Assembly: GCF_004803695.1 (NCBI RefSeq) | Contig: NZ_CP039393.1 | Location: 1,798,001 to 1,862,000 of the forward strand | Direction: 5' to 3' | Source: Muribaculum gordoncarteri | GTDB lineage: Bacteria > Bacteroidota > Bacteroidia > Bacteroidales > Muribaculaceae | DNA: 64,000 nucleotides | In this document: piece after piece, positions 56,490 through 64,000 of the stretch | How positions within the stretch are numbered: position 1 is the first letter of the stretch | Layout: each line of letters starts with the position of its first letter | Notes under the pieces: generated by a model | The model's database searches: none | Seen by the model: only the letters and a program-made list of their open reading frames with translations | What the model was told of the DNA's origin: nothing | Translations under genes and position numbers: made by a program

Positions 56490-56683
56490 AAAATCATACT
56501 GTCATCTCATCTCCGAAGCACATCGGAGGCGAATCAGTGTATCCCTATTTGTCCGAAATGTCATATTTTATCGCCGAGAATTGAAAATTTGCCCTCATAA
56601 TCAAAACAGCACCGCCATAGGGCGACCACGCTCCATTTTCAGCTTGATAAATCAAGCCATTAACTGAATATCCCTACGTAGCT

Positions 56684-58504
56684 GTGCGTCGCATCAACCC
56701 CTATGTATATAGCGAGGTGAAGAAAGTCGACCTCAACACCGACCTTCCTTACAATGACCTTGTGACACTCGACCGCGTCGGCAAAACCGACTTCAAATAC
56801 CATGTCGAATTCCCTGAAGGAGTCACATCGATGAAACATGTTGTAATCAAAAAAACCGACTACGAGGCGATTAAAAACATCCTTGCCATGTTTGGCACCG
56901 TGACTTATGAAACATATCTGAAAGTATTTGGACATCCTCTAAGCGAATCCACCGATATCGAACATGACAAATTTGCCGAATACGGCTTCAGTGAGGATAT
57001 CCACATCCACTCCGGCACCGAGTTCATACTCATGGCCGGCGTCCCCTTGGAAGACGGAAACATCGATCCGGAACAGTTCCAGGTCATTGAATTCTGCACA
57101 CGTCCTGCCGGACTGTGCCCCTACGACATTAAAGTGTCAATCGAATCCACATCCACAACAGCCACGATAAGCCTGACCCCCGATCCTGAAATCACCGACT
57201 ATCGAGTGTTCGTTGACAAAAAAAGCGAATTCGATTACTGGCGCCGCGAGGGTGAAGCACAGGTGCGTTCAGTTGTCATAGGCCACTGGGACGACTCAAC
57301 CAATCCCGTACCCCGTGCACAAACCGGCAATGTAGTTCTCAATCCGACAGGTCTGGTGCCCAACACCGACTATGTCGTAGGCATTGTAGGTTTTGACAGC
57401 GAACGTCATGAATGTGTGAAATACATCGACTTCCGCACAGGTGAACCCGTCGGACCGAAGCCTCAGATTGCCATCGAGGCAAAACCGGAAGAAGTCACCG
57501 CGCCCTGGAAATCGGCAGCATATAATGTCAAGATACAGAATGCCGTTTCAGCAGTCTACGGATACTTCCTCAAGAGCCAGATTGACGAAGTGCTCGCAAA
57601 CGGAGCCGAAATATCGGCCGTAATACAAAACAACGGAATAACGGCATCGGAAGAACAGCTTGCCGAAATGCTGACATCGGAAGGCATAACCTTTGAAACA
57701 TCCGACCTCAGCGCCAATACTCAATACATTTTCGGCGTATATGCTATCAACGATGAATACGTAAGCACAGCCGAATATGTAACATTCACAACCGACATGC
57801 TGCCCCAGATCGGAGGTGAAACTCGAAACAACATGCCAGGACGCTACACCGCATCGACAACCGATGTCAACGGCAACACAGTGACATTCCCCGTAACTAT
57901 AACAACCGGTGTAGATGATGCCACCACGGCTGAATACGCTCTTGCCAACCGTCTTGTAGCACTCGGATTCGGCCCTGAAAGCCAGTTCCCCTACACATCA
58001 CTGTCCGACATGATAGCAGCCGGCCATACCGCCGAAGAAGCCGCTGATCTCTACGGCCCGAAATGGTTTATCGAATTCCGCGAAGACGGCATCGTAGTTC
58101 CCAAGCCCGACAATCTCAGCTGGACCATGGGTAACTTCGGAACCGATGACAACTCTTACTTCTGGGCTGTAGGTATCCGCCCGTCGACCGGACGCGACAT
58201 GGACAACCTGTACGACTTCCCTATTGAAGTATCGGCCGATGGCAACACCGTGACAGTCAAGGGATATTACAACGAAAACATTCCGGCCTATTACTATCCC
58301 ACAATGTGTACGGCAGCATCGTCATGGTGGTTCAACGACATACAGTTCCGCTGCTATTCAGAACTTGTGCTGACACGCGACACATCCACTTCGGCCTATC
58401 TGCACCGCGGCGCTGTCAAAGCTCCCAAAACGGTAGTAATCAATTCGTTTGACCGCTCGGTGAAAGAAAGCCGCCAAAGAGCCGCTGACCTCATGAAAAA
58501 ATAA
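56684..58504 (+). CDS. Surface/periplasmic beta-domain protein, 5' end lost to the IS
   Basis: The frame is open from 56651 but that start lies in the IS; the first possible start is a GTG at 56684. About 606 residues follow with no signal peptide, although the gene precedes a lipoprotein peptidase gene by 22 bp and looks extracellular. Residues about 145-245 and 255-370 resemble fibronectin-like or BACON-like beta sandwiches ('TATISLTPDPEITDYRVFV', 'LSANTQYIFGVYAINDE'). The C-terminal 200 residues form another beta domain. I do not recognise a named family. The likely reading is a lipoprotein whose signal and promoter were cut off by the IS, so it is probably not expressed or not exported. 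Confidence 0.65.
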   Translation: MRRINPYVYSEVKKVDLNTDLPYNDLVTLDRVGKTDFKYHVEFPEGVTSMKHVVIKKTDYEAIKNILAMFGTVTYETYLKVFGHPLSESTDIEHDKFAEYGFSEDIHIHSGTEFILMAGVPLEDGNIDPEQFQVIEFCTRPAGLCPYDIKVSIESTSTTATISLTPDPEITDYRVFVDKKSEFDYWRREGEAQVRSVVIGHWDDSTNPVPRAQTGNVVLNPTGLVPNTDYVVGIVGFDSERHECVKYIDFRTGEPVGPKPQIAIEAKPEEVTAPWKSAAYNVKIQNAVSAVYGYFLKSQIDEVLANGAEISAVIQNNGITASEEQLAEMLTSEGITFETSDLSANTQYIFGVYAINDEYVSTAEYVTFTTDMLPQIGGETRNNMPGRYTASTTDVNGNTVTFPVTITTGVDDATTAEYALANRLVALGFGPESQFPYTSLSDMIAAGHTAEEAADLYGPKWFIEFREDGIVVPKPDNLSWTMGNFGTDDNSYFWAVGIRPSTGRDMDNLYDFPIEVSADGNTVTVKGYYNENIPAYYYPTMCTAASSWWFNDIQFRCYSELVLTRDTSTSAYLHRGAVKAPKTVVINSFDRSVKESRQRAADLMKK

Positions 58505-58526
58505 CACCCAATTTGAATAAAAAAAT

Positions 58527-60320
58527 ATGACTAACCATAAATATTTCAAAACAATACTCCTGTCGGCAGCAATCGTCACTATGGGATTCTGCTTCACAGC
58601 CTGTGATGACGACGACCCCATACTACCCGGCACCGGCATAGAAACGGCACAATGGTCGGCCGTAAACGATGCCGATCTCAAAGGTCAGACTCTGATCTAC
58701 GAATTCGAAGCGCCCGCATCATGGACGGCATTAAGCAATGAAGAATGGTGTGAGGTGCTCACACCTTCCGGATATCAGGGAAAAAGCTCGCTTCGCATGA
58801 AAGTCGAGCCAAATGACGGCAAGCTCGGACGCTCGGCCGAAGTCAGCGTTCAGATCGACGGATATGCCGAACCTTGTGTGCTGATTATACGCCAGGGTGA
58901 AGGCGTGGTTGAAAAGGGCGAAGGCCGCTTCCGCGACATCAATCAGTGGACACTCGACATTATGTCGGACTATTATCTCTGGAACGAGAACATTCCCGAC
59001 ATACTCCTCGACCACAGCTTAGACTACGACCTGTTCCTCGCTCAAATCCTTGACGGTGTTGCTGAGAACGATGATGCAAACCACGATGACGGTCTATGGG
59101 ACAACGGCGAGCGTGTAAGCTACTACTCCAATATCCAGAGCAACGCGCCACTTTCGCGTGCCACAGGTGAATCTTACAACGATGCCGGTCTTGCTATTCA
59201 GGCCACCATACTCGGGCCCAACGATGATGACCCCTGCGGTTTCACCGTGATGTTCGTCACCCCGGGAACCGCTGCCGAAGAAGCCGGCGTGCATCGTGGC
59301 GACTTCATCACCAAGGTCAACAACATCCCGGTGACTCAGAACAACTATAGTCAGCTCGGCAACTCGCTGCTCAACGGCAACGTGACCGTCGATCTCAACT
59401 CCGTTAAGTTCAACAACGGCGTAGCCACAATCACCAACCGCGTTCCCTCGGTTATGATCGCCAAATCATCCTATATCGATCCGGCCATCTACAAATCGAC
59501 AGTCGTAACCGCTGCCAACGGCAAGAAAATAGGCTATCTGCTCTACATGAACTTCCACATGGACTACGACTCTCAGTTGCTTCAAGTATTCAACCAGTTC
59601 AAAGCCGAAGGCATTGATGAGCTTGTAATCGACCTTCGCTACAACAACGGCGGCCACGTATTGTCAAGCACCGTACTTGGTACTCTTGTAGCAGGTCAAT
59701 CCCATCAGGGACAGACCTATCTGCGCACAACCTACAATTCGGCCCGAACAGCAGCCGGCGAGGTGGGTGTCTACAACATTGGAGAAGCCGCAAACCCCGA
59801 GACAGCAAACGGCTACGATAAGATATCTCAGGCAATCGACAGCTCGCTCGATCTCAAACGCGTATATGTGATCGGAACCCGGATTACTGCATCAGCCAGC
59901 GAACTGCTCATAAACGGTTTGCGCGGTCTTGACATCGATGTACGACTCGTCGGCACCACCACCCAAGGAAAGAACTGCGGAATGGAAGGATGGCAGAAAC
60001 GCGCAGGCAACTATACGTTTACGCTTTATCCAATTACATTCTATTGTGAGAATGCCAAAGGTTTCCGTGACTACGCCGAAGGATTCAAGCCCGACTTTGA
60101 ATATGATGACACAAACATCTATCCGGGCGATTTCGGAACAATGGAAGATCAACTCTCGGGAATCGCTCTGACATGGGCTGCTACCGGCAACAAGCCATCG
60201 TTTGAATCAACCGGCTCACGTGCATCAACAGGCATATACGTGCTCAAGCCGACAAATGAAATGAAATCACAATTCACCCGCAACATGGGAGGATCTCGCA
60301 CAATTGTAAAGGCAATGTAA
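58527..60320 (+). CDS. S41 family peptidase lipoprotein with BACON domain
   Basis: 597 residues. A lipoprotein signal ends at FTAC (Cys26) followed by Asp residues, a surface-export-like mark in Bacteroidetes. Residues about 40-125 fit a BACON-like domain. A helical cap with 'INQWTLDIMSDYYLWNENIP' (core MSDYYLWNE) leads to a PDZ domain (about 225-290, 'FVTPGTAAEEAGVHRGDFI') and the S41 tail-specific protease fold, with 'ELVIDLRYNNGGHV' and the nucleophile Ser in 'RITASASELLING'. It should cleave proteins at the cell surface or periplasm. It forms a pair with the truncated gene upstream, so its expression may now depend on the IS. Confidence 0.88.
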   Translation: MTNHKYFKTILLSAAIVTMGFCFTACDDDDPILPGTGIETAQWSAVNDADLKGQTLIYEFEAPASWTALSNEEWCEVLTPSGYQGKSSLRMKVEPNDGKLGRSAEVSVQIDGYAEPCVLIIRQGEGVVEKGEGRFRDINQWTLDIMSDYYLWNENIPDILLDHSLDYDLFLAQILDGVAENDDANHDDGLWDNGERVSYYSNIQSNAPLSRATGESYNDAGLAIQATILGPNDDDPCGFTVMFVTPGTAAEEAGVHRGDFITKVNNIPVTQNNYSQLGNSLLNGNVTVDLNSVKFNNGVATITNRVPSVMIAKSSYIDPAIYKSTVVTAANGKKIGYLLYMNFHMDYDSQLLQVFNQFKAEGIDELVIDLRYNNGGHVLSSTVLGTLVAGQSHQGQTYLRTTYNSARTAAGEVGVYNIGEAANPETANGYDKISQAIDSSLDLKRVYVIGTRITASASELLINGLRGLDIDVRLVGTTTQGKNCGMEGWQKRAGNYTFTLYPITFYCENAKGFRDYAEGFKPDFEYDDTNIYPGDFGTMEDQLSGIALTWAATGNKPSFESTGSRASTGIYVLKPTNEMKSQFTRNMGGSRTIVKAM

Positions 60321-60348
60321 ACCCGAGTTCACAATCAATAAATAACGG

Positions 60349-60374
60349 AAAGGCGTCGCAATCGCGACGCCTTT
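60349..60374. terminator. Convergent terminator
   Basis: AAAGGCGTCGC (60349-60359) pairs with GCGACGCCTTT (60364-60374), followed by TCTATT. It separates the peptidase gene from the converging histidine kinase gene. Confidence 0.8.
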
Positions 60375-60403
60375 TCTATTGAATCTAATCTGCGCAAGGA
60401 CAA

Positions 60404-61828
60404 TTATGCGGCAGGGAGCGTGAAGGTGAATCTGAGGCCTCCGCCGGGAGCGTTCTCTACTGTGATGTCGCCGCCCATTGCAGTGATGATTCGGTGGACG
60501 AGAGGCAATCCGAGCCCCGCGCCTCCATTTTTGCGTGCGCGTCCCGTGTCGACACGATAAAACAGGTCAAACAGCCGGGCAAGATGCACATCATCAACCC
60601 CGCATCCGTCGTCGACAAACTCAAACCGATGCATACCCTCGTTCTCGCCCGTCCAACGCAACGACATGCGCGTTCCGCCCGAGTATTGCGCGGCATTGTA
60701 AATCAGGTTAAGCAATGCGTTGTTCAGTAGCGATTCATGGCCCTTTACACGGCAATCCTCGGGAATGTCGCAGATGAAGGTCATATTGTCGGCTATGTGG
60801 CCTTGTGCTATATCCTCGGCAAGCTGAGCCGTCATGTTGTGGAAGTCGAGGTTGCCGCACTCTATTGCCCCACCCTCCTGCAGACGCATGACCATGCTCA
60901 CATCACTCACCAGATTGGCCAGGCGGTCGGTATTCTGCTGGGCGCGCATAAGGAACTTACGCTTCAACTCATCGGGCATATTTTCATCGGCCAACACCGT
61001 GTCAAGATAACCCTTGATGATTCCCACGGGGGTGTTCAGCTCATGGCTTACATTCATCCCTATCTGTCGCTCATGGTGCATCTTTTCACGTTCGGCATGA
61101 ATCTTATCGCGGTATAAGGTCAAGAGCTTGCGGGAAACATCGCCGAGTTCGTCATCGGAGAACTCCCACGTGTCAGCGTCATCGGGAAGTTGGTCGGTGG
61201 AGATGGCCTGCGCAAGATTGCGAAGCGCATAGACATTCTTGCACACAACTCTGACTCCCCAGTAGGCCAACGCCGACGACAATATACCAAGTATTATCAC
61301 CACTATCCACACCATAGGGTCGATGCTGAGGAAGTCGATAACCTCACCCTTATAAGGCAATGCCGCAAAGGAGCGCACCTGCCCGTCAGCACTCCTTTTT
61401 GTGCTGACCATTAGCTTGTTGCCATCGATCGACAAATCGCTTACCGACGCATTAGCGCCGCCACCGCCAAGCCGCTTAAATTCAGGCAGCATATTTCCGG
61501 CAGCATCATATACCAAAATCGTAGCTTCAGGATTATCGGCAATCATCACTCCCTTATTGTCGTAAACCGTGATACGCAGCGGGTCGAGCGTGGTGTTTCC
61601 GGTAAAGAGCTGAATGAAATCGACCGTCTTCTGCATATCGGCACCTTTCTCGTAAGCCTCGATCACCGTGTTGTTCACATTCACCAGGCGATTCTCAAGA
61701 TTGTACTTCAAGCGCTGCTTCTCATGTATGACAAAGTATGTGATTGTTATGCCTATGATAAGCCATAACAACCCCACAAGCGGGAAGAAAAGCTTCCTAT
61801 GAAGTCGTAAAATATTATTATTTGCCAT
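60404..61828 (-). CDS. Membrane sensor histidine kinase
   Basis: 474 residues. Two membrane helices (about 13-34 and 172-195) enclose a periplasmic sensor region. A HAMP-like stretch follows, then HisKA with the phospho-acceptor His262 in 'NVSHELNTPVGI', and the ATPase domain with N box 'LLNLIYNAAQYSGG', G1 'FVDDGCGVDD' and G2 'KNGGAGLGLPLV'. It autophosphorylates on signal and passes phosphate to a response regulator. No regulator gene is adjacent in this window, so it is an orphan here; the sequence upstream is a different gene. Signal unknown. Confidence 0.92.
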   Translation of the reverse strand: MANNNILRLHRKLFFPLVGLLWLIIGITITYFVIHEKQRLKYNLENRLVNVNNTVIEAYEKGADMQKTVDFIQLFTGNTTLDPLRITVYDNKGVMIADNPEATILVYDAAGNMLPEFKRLGGGGANASVSDLSIDGNKLMVSTKRSADGQVRSFAALPYKGEVIDFLSIDPMVWIVVIILGILSSALAYWGVRVVCKNVYALRNLAQAISTDQLPDDADTWEFSDDELGDVSRKLLTLYRDKIHAEREKMHHERQIGMNVSHELNTPVGIIKGYLDTVLADENMPDELKRKFLMRAQQNTDRLANLVSDVSMVMRLQEGGAIECGNLDFHNMTAQLAEDIAQGHIADNMTFICDIPEDCRVKGHESLLNNALLNLIYNAAQYSGGTRMSLRWTGENEGMHRFEFVDDGCGVDDVHLARLFDLFYRVDTGRARKNGGAGLGLPLVHRIITAMGGDITVENAPGGGLRFTFTLPAA

Positions 61829-62011
61829 TAATATTACTCAAAACAGTCAAAGATGGACAACCTAATGTCACTCCGACCGCATTCACATCATCTGAAATAA
61901 TGACAACCGACACCCCTATAATGTTCACATTACCGCTCATTGCAACATCCTATTTCAAGAAAAAATTACGCTTCGCGACATTATGGGGTGAAATCGGGCG
62001 TTTCCACCTAT

Positions 62012-62019
62012 TATCTTTG
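62012..62019 (+). promoter_or_regulatory. -7 box upstream of 62037 gene
   Basis: TATCTTTG fits TAnnTTTG and lies 17 bp before the ATG. Its -33 is unclear. Confidence 0.45.
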
Positions 62020-62036
62020 CCGAAAAAGATAATACC

Positions 62037-62645
62037 ATGGAAAACAACGAAACCAAGAAAAAAGAGAGGGTCTACAAGCTGAAGTTTGACCAACTTTGGA
62101 TCGATGCCATCAATCAGATACCGGTGTACTATCATAGTGAGATTTATTATTGGCTTGACTACTATCAGAATCACAACCACAGCGATTTGATAGGCACTAT
62201 CAAGGACGACCTTGTGCGCTCGCTGTTCATGCTCATCTACCCCACAATCAAGCGTCGCCGCATAGCCCGCAATCGTCAACGCAAGTCACGCGAAATCAAG
62301 AAGGCTGCCCGACTCGCGGAATCCACACAGCCACAGGAATCCCCACAACAGCAACAGCCCGCTCAACCGAAAAAGGCTGAGGCAAAGACCATGCCAGAGG
62401 CAGCAGTTAAGCCGACAGCAACAACTCAGCCGACAGCAACTCAGCCATCCGAAGCTGCCGCCAAGCCGCAACCCGCCCCCTCAAAACAGGAGAGCCGAGG
62501 CTCTACAGCCCCGGCTCCCATAGACAGCGCATATCATCGCCTTCAAAATATCTTGGGAACAAATGAGCTTAACTATGAAGTCATCGCGGAAAGAGAATCT
62601 TATAATCGCGCTTGGCCGCCTCGCGGGTCCACTCTTCGGGAATGA
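62037..62645 (+). CDS. Hypothetical protein with a Pro/Gln/Ala-rich C-terminal half
   Basis: 202 residues. Residues 1-95 form a compact basic helical domain with aromatic residues ('YKLKFDQLWIDAINQIP', 'YHSEIYYWLDYYQNHNHSDLIG'), resembling short Bacteroidetes DUFs with unknown roles. Residues about 95-165 are low complexity (Gln, Pro, Ala, Thr, Lys), probably a flexible linker. A short conserved-looking end follows ('AYHRLQNILGTNELNYEVIA'). It converges with and overlaps the 5'-nucleotidase gene by 65 bp. No signal peptide. Function not known. Confidence 0.6.
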   Translation: MENNETKKKERVYKLKFDQLWIDAINQIPVYYHSEIYYWLDYYQNHNHSDLIGTIKDDLVRSLFMLIYPTIKRRRIARNRQRKSREIKKAARLAESTQPQESPQQQQPAQPKKAEAKTMPEAAVKPTATTQPTATQPSEAAAKPQPAPSKQESRGSTAPAPIDSAYHRLQNILGTNELNYEVIAERESYNRAWPPRGSTLRE

Positions 62646-64000
62646 AACGCCACTGGTTGAGCTTGCGCGGATTAACTTTGCCCTGCTTCTTTATGTAGTC
62701 GGTGAGGTAGTGTCGCAGGTCAAGGTCGGTAGCAAACACGATGCGCTCGGTCAACTTGTCGTGAGGAATGCCGGCACCCTTTGTAAGCAATTCACCGCCG
62801 CCGTTTCCGCGATAAGAGTTCAGTGCCACGCGATAGGTGCGGGCGGGGTCAAACTCCTTGCCGTCGGCCATGCTCTTTATCGTAACCTTCTCGCCCTTGG
62901 GCTTTCTCACATCCACCTCATAGATGATACCCGCCGCCGAGTCAAAGTTATAGCTCGGATTCTTAAGTGTAGAGCGGCTCTCATCACCCTGGGTAGGCTC
63001 CTCCTTGAAAAGGAGCAGATGGTCGGATGGCGAAGTCATCGTTTTGCTCCACAGCGAGTAAGCTTCCTCAAGGTAGTCCTTGACCTCCTGCCCGGTAAGC
63101 TCCATGACATAGAGCATGTTTTCGTACTTGTAGAGATTGAACATGTCGCTCACCGTTATAGGGCCGGCATCGATAGTGGCATCGTAGGAGAGCGGAGCGG
63201 CAAACGAGATGTCGGCTCCCGTTATTCCAAGCTGAAGCTCATGAATAAGATCGACAAACTCCGACGGGCCGAAGTAGGCGTCGCGCGTGGTGATGCTGCT
63301 TGTGAATTCGCCGATGGGTGTGTCGACATACTCCTTGATGACAGCCATGTCGGGAGCAAACTTGGCCATGAAGTCGGCATCGGGCTCATAGTCCGACATG
63401 TGTCGAAGCTCACCGTCGATGTGCTTGTCGATTATTCGTCCGTCGTCGTCACGCTTGAAGGTCATCGTTATGTCGGTAAGCACGACACCGTTGTTGGCAG
63501 GATTCATCACCAGCACCGTATCGCCCTCGACATTCACCACCTTCTTGTTTTCGCGGCGATGGTCATGCCCCATAAGCACTACATCAAATCCGGGCACGCG
63601 CTCGGCTATCTCAAGCGAAGGATTCTCGCGATATTTCACCAGAGTGTTGCCGCGCTGTCCTGCATGGAACACACCCACTATCACATCGGGATTCTCGCGC
63701 TCCTTGATTATCGGAATCCACTTGCGGGCAGTGGCCTCCATGTCGTCAAACCGCAGCCCCTTCCACAGCACTTCGGGCAGCCATGCGGGTATGGCCGGAG
63801 TGAGCAGTCCGAGAATAGCCACCTTCACCCCGTCGTGCTCCACAACCTTATAGGGAGTGAATGCCGGCTCGCCGGTGGCAGTGTCAATGATATTGGCACC
63901 CAACACTGGCATGTCGCACTGTCGGCTCCAGCGCTCAAGCACCTTGCGTCCGGTTTCGACATCGTGGTTGCCGACATTGCCGGCATCGTAGCGCATGAAG
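62581..64000 (-). CDS. 5'-nucleotidase/metallophosphatase family protein (5' end beyond window)
   Basis: The frame stays open to the right edge, giving 473 residues without its N-terminus. Metallophosphatase motifs: 'NVGNHDVETG' (the GNHD block) near the start, 'VGVFHAGQRG', and 'VLMGHDHRREN'. The C-terminal 5'-nucleotidase domain has 'SYDATIDAGPITVSDMFNLYKYENML' (core ITVSDMFNLYKYEN), and 'YRVALNSYRGNGGGE'. It would release phosphate from nucleotides or 2',3'-cyclic nucleotides, probably in the periplasm, although the signal peptide lies off the window. Its 3' end overlaps the converging hypothetical gene by 65 bp. Confidence 0.88.
   Translation of the reverse strand, partial: FMRYDAGNVGNHDVETGRKVLERWSRQCDMPVLGANIIDTATGEPAFTPYKVVEHDGVKVAILGLLTPAIPAWLPEVLWKGLRFDDMEATARKWIPIIKERENPDVIVGVFHAGQRGNTLVKYRENPSLEIAERVPGFDVVLMGHDHRRENKKVVNVEGDTVLVMNPANNGVVLTDITMTFKRDDDGRIIDKHIDGELRHMSDYEPDADFMAKFAPDMAVIKEYVDTPIGEFTSSITTRDAYFGPSEFVDLIHELQLGITGADISFAAPLSYDATIDAGPITVSDMFNLYKYENMLYVMELTGQEVKDYLEEAYSLWSKTMTSPSDHLLLFKEEPTQGDESRSTLKNPSYNFDSAAGIIYEVDVRKPKGEKVTIKSMADGKEFDPARTYRVALNSYRGNGGGELLTKGAGIPHDKLTERIVFATDLDLRHYLTDYIKKQGKVNPRKLNQWRFIPEEWTREAAKRDYKILFPR

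Larger units (their letters stand above)
54976..56676. mobile_element. IS5/IS1182-like insertion sequence (about 1.7 kb)
   Basis: Terminal inverted repeats at 54976-54996 and 56656-56676 match at 19 of 21 positions (TAGGGATA-C/T-TCAGTTAAT). Between them lies one transposase gene on the plus strand. If the outer TA is a target duplication, the element proper is 54978-56674. It separates a promoter on the left from a gene without a start on the right. Confidence 0.8.

Overview
The window reads as a piece of a Bacteroidales chromosome, probably Muribaculaceae (S24-7) or a close relative. The rRNA genes, a complete mob module, SusC-like outer-membrane protein, DUF2264 protein, class III fructose-bisphosphatase, meso-DAP dehydrogenase and BACON/S41 lipoprotein all fit. 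Promoters repeatedly show the Bacteroidetes pattern (T)TTG, about 20 nt, TAnnTTTG. The family assignment is inference from gene style; the order is much safer.

Layout. Bases 1-13.4 kb are the right part of an integrated mobile element whose left end lies outside the window. It holds a DnaC-like ATPase tail, a MobC/relaxase/membrane-protein module, an AlbA-domain ATP-binding protein, an AT-rich seven-gene restriction-modification or defence operon (4461-11539, minus strand), a small hypothetical and a tyrosine integrase at the boundary. The operon combines a GHKL (MORC/MutL-like) ATPase, two unrecognised proteins, a C5-cytosine methyltransferase with a large insert, another small unknown and an HNH nuclease. 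One of its genes is split by a -1 frameshift that overlaps a UUUUUUA slippery heptamer.

13.5-23.4 kb is ordinary chromosome: GDPD lipoprotein, a galactose operon (galK-galM-sugar-1-P nucleotidyltransferase), endonuclease I with a small lipoprotein, lgt, ddh, and pta-ackA. 23.5-28.8 kb is a complete rRNA operon on the minus strand (16S, tRNA-Ala(TGC), 23S, 5S) with a near-consensus promoter and a strong terminator. 29-38 kb holds dnaE, trxA, typA and a PepSY-like protein. Between dnaE and trxA sits an IS1634-family element flanked by identical 409-bp direct repeats; the long target duplication leaves dnaE whole and leaves trxA its promoter.

38-46.5 kb holds a TonB-dependent-receptor-like outer-membrane protein and a TPR membrane regulator gene. 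That gene has been split by a recombinase-in-trio (RIT) element: three overlapping tyrosine recombinase genes between 30-bp inverted repeats. The 3' half of the regulator also carries a frameshift at a G5 run. 46.5-64 kb holds an MFS transporter, AI-2E family permease, mltG, fbp (class III), a DUF2264 protein, an IS5/IS1182-like insertion sequence that abuts a surface-protein gene lacking its 5' end, an S41 peptidase lipoprotein, a sensor histidine kinase, a low-complexity hypothetical and a 5'-nucleotidase that runs off the right edge.

The most distinctive items are the defence operon with its apparent frameshift gene, the RIT element caught inside a recognisable host gene, and the IS1634 insertion with its very long target duplication.
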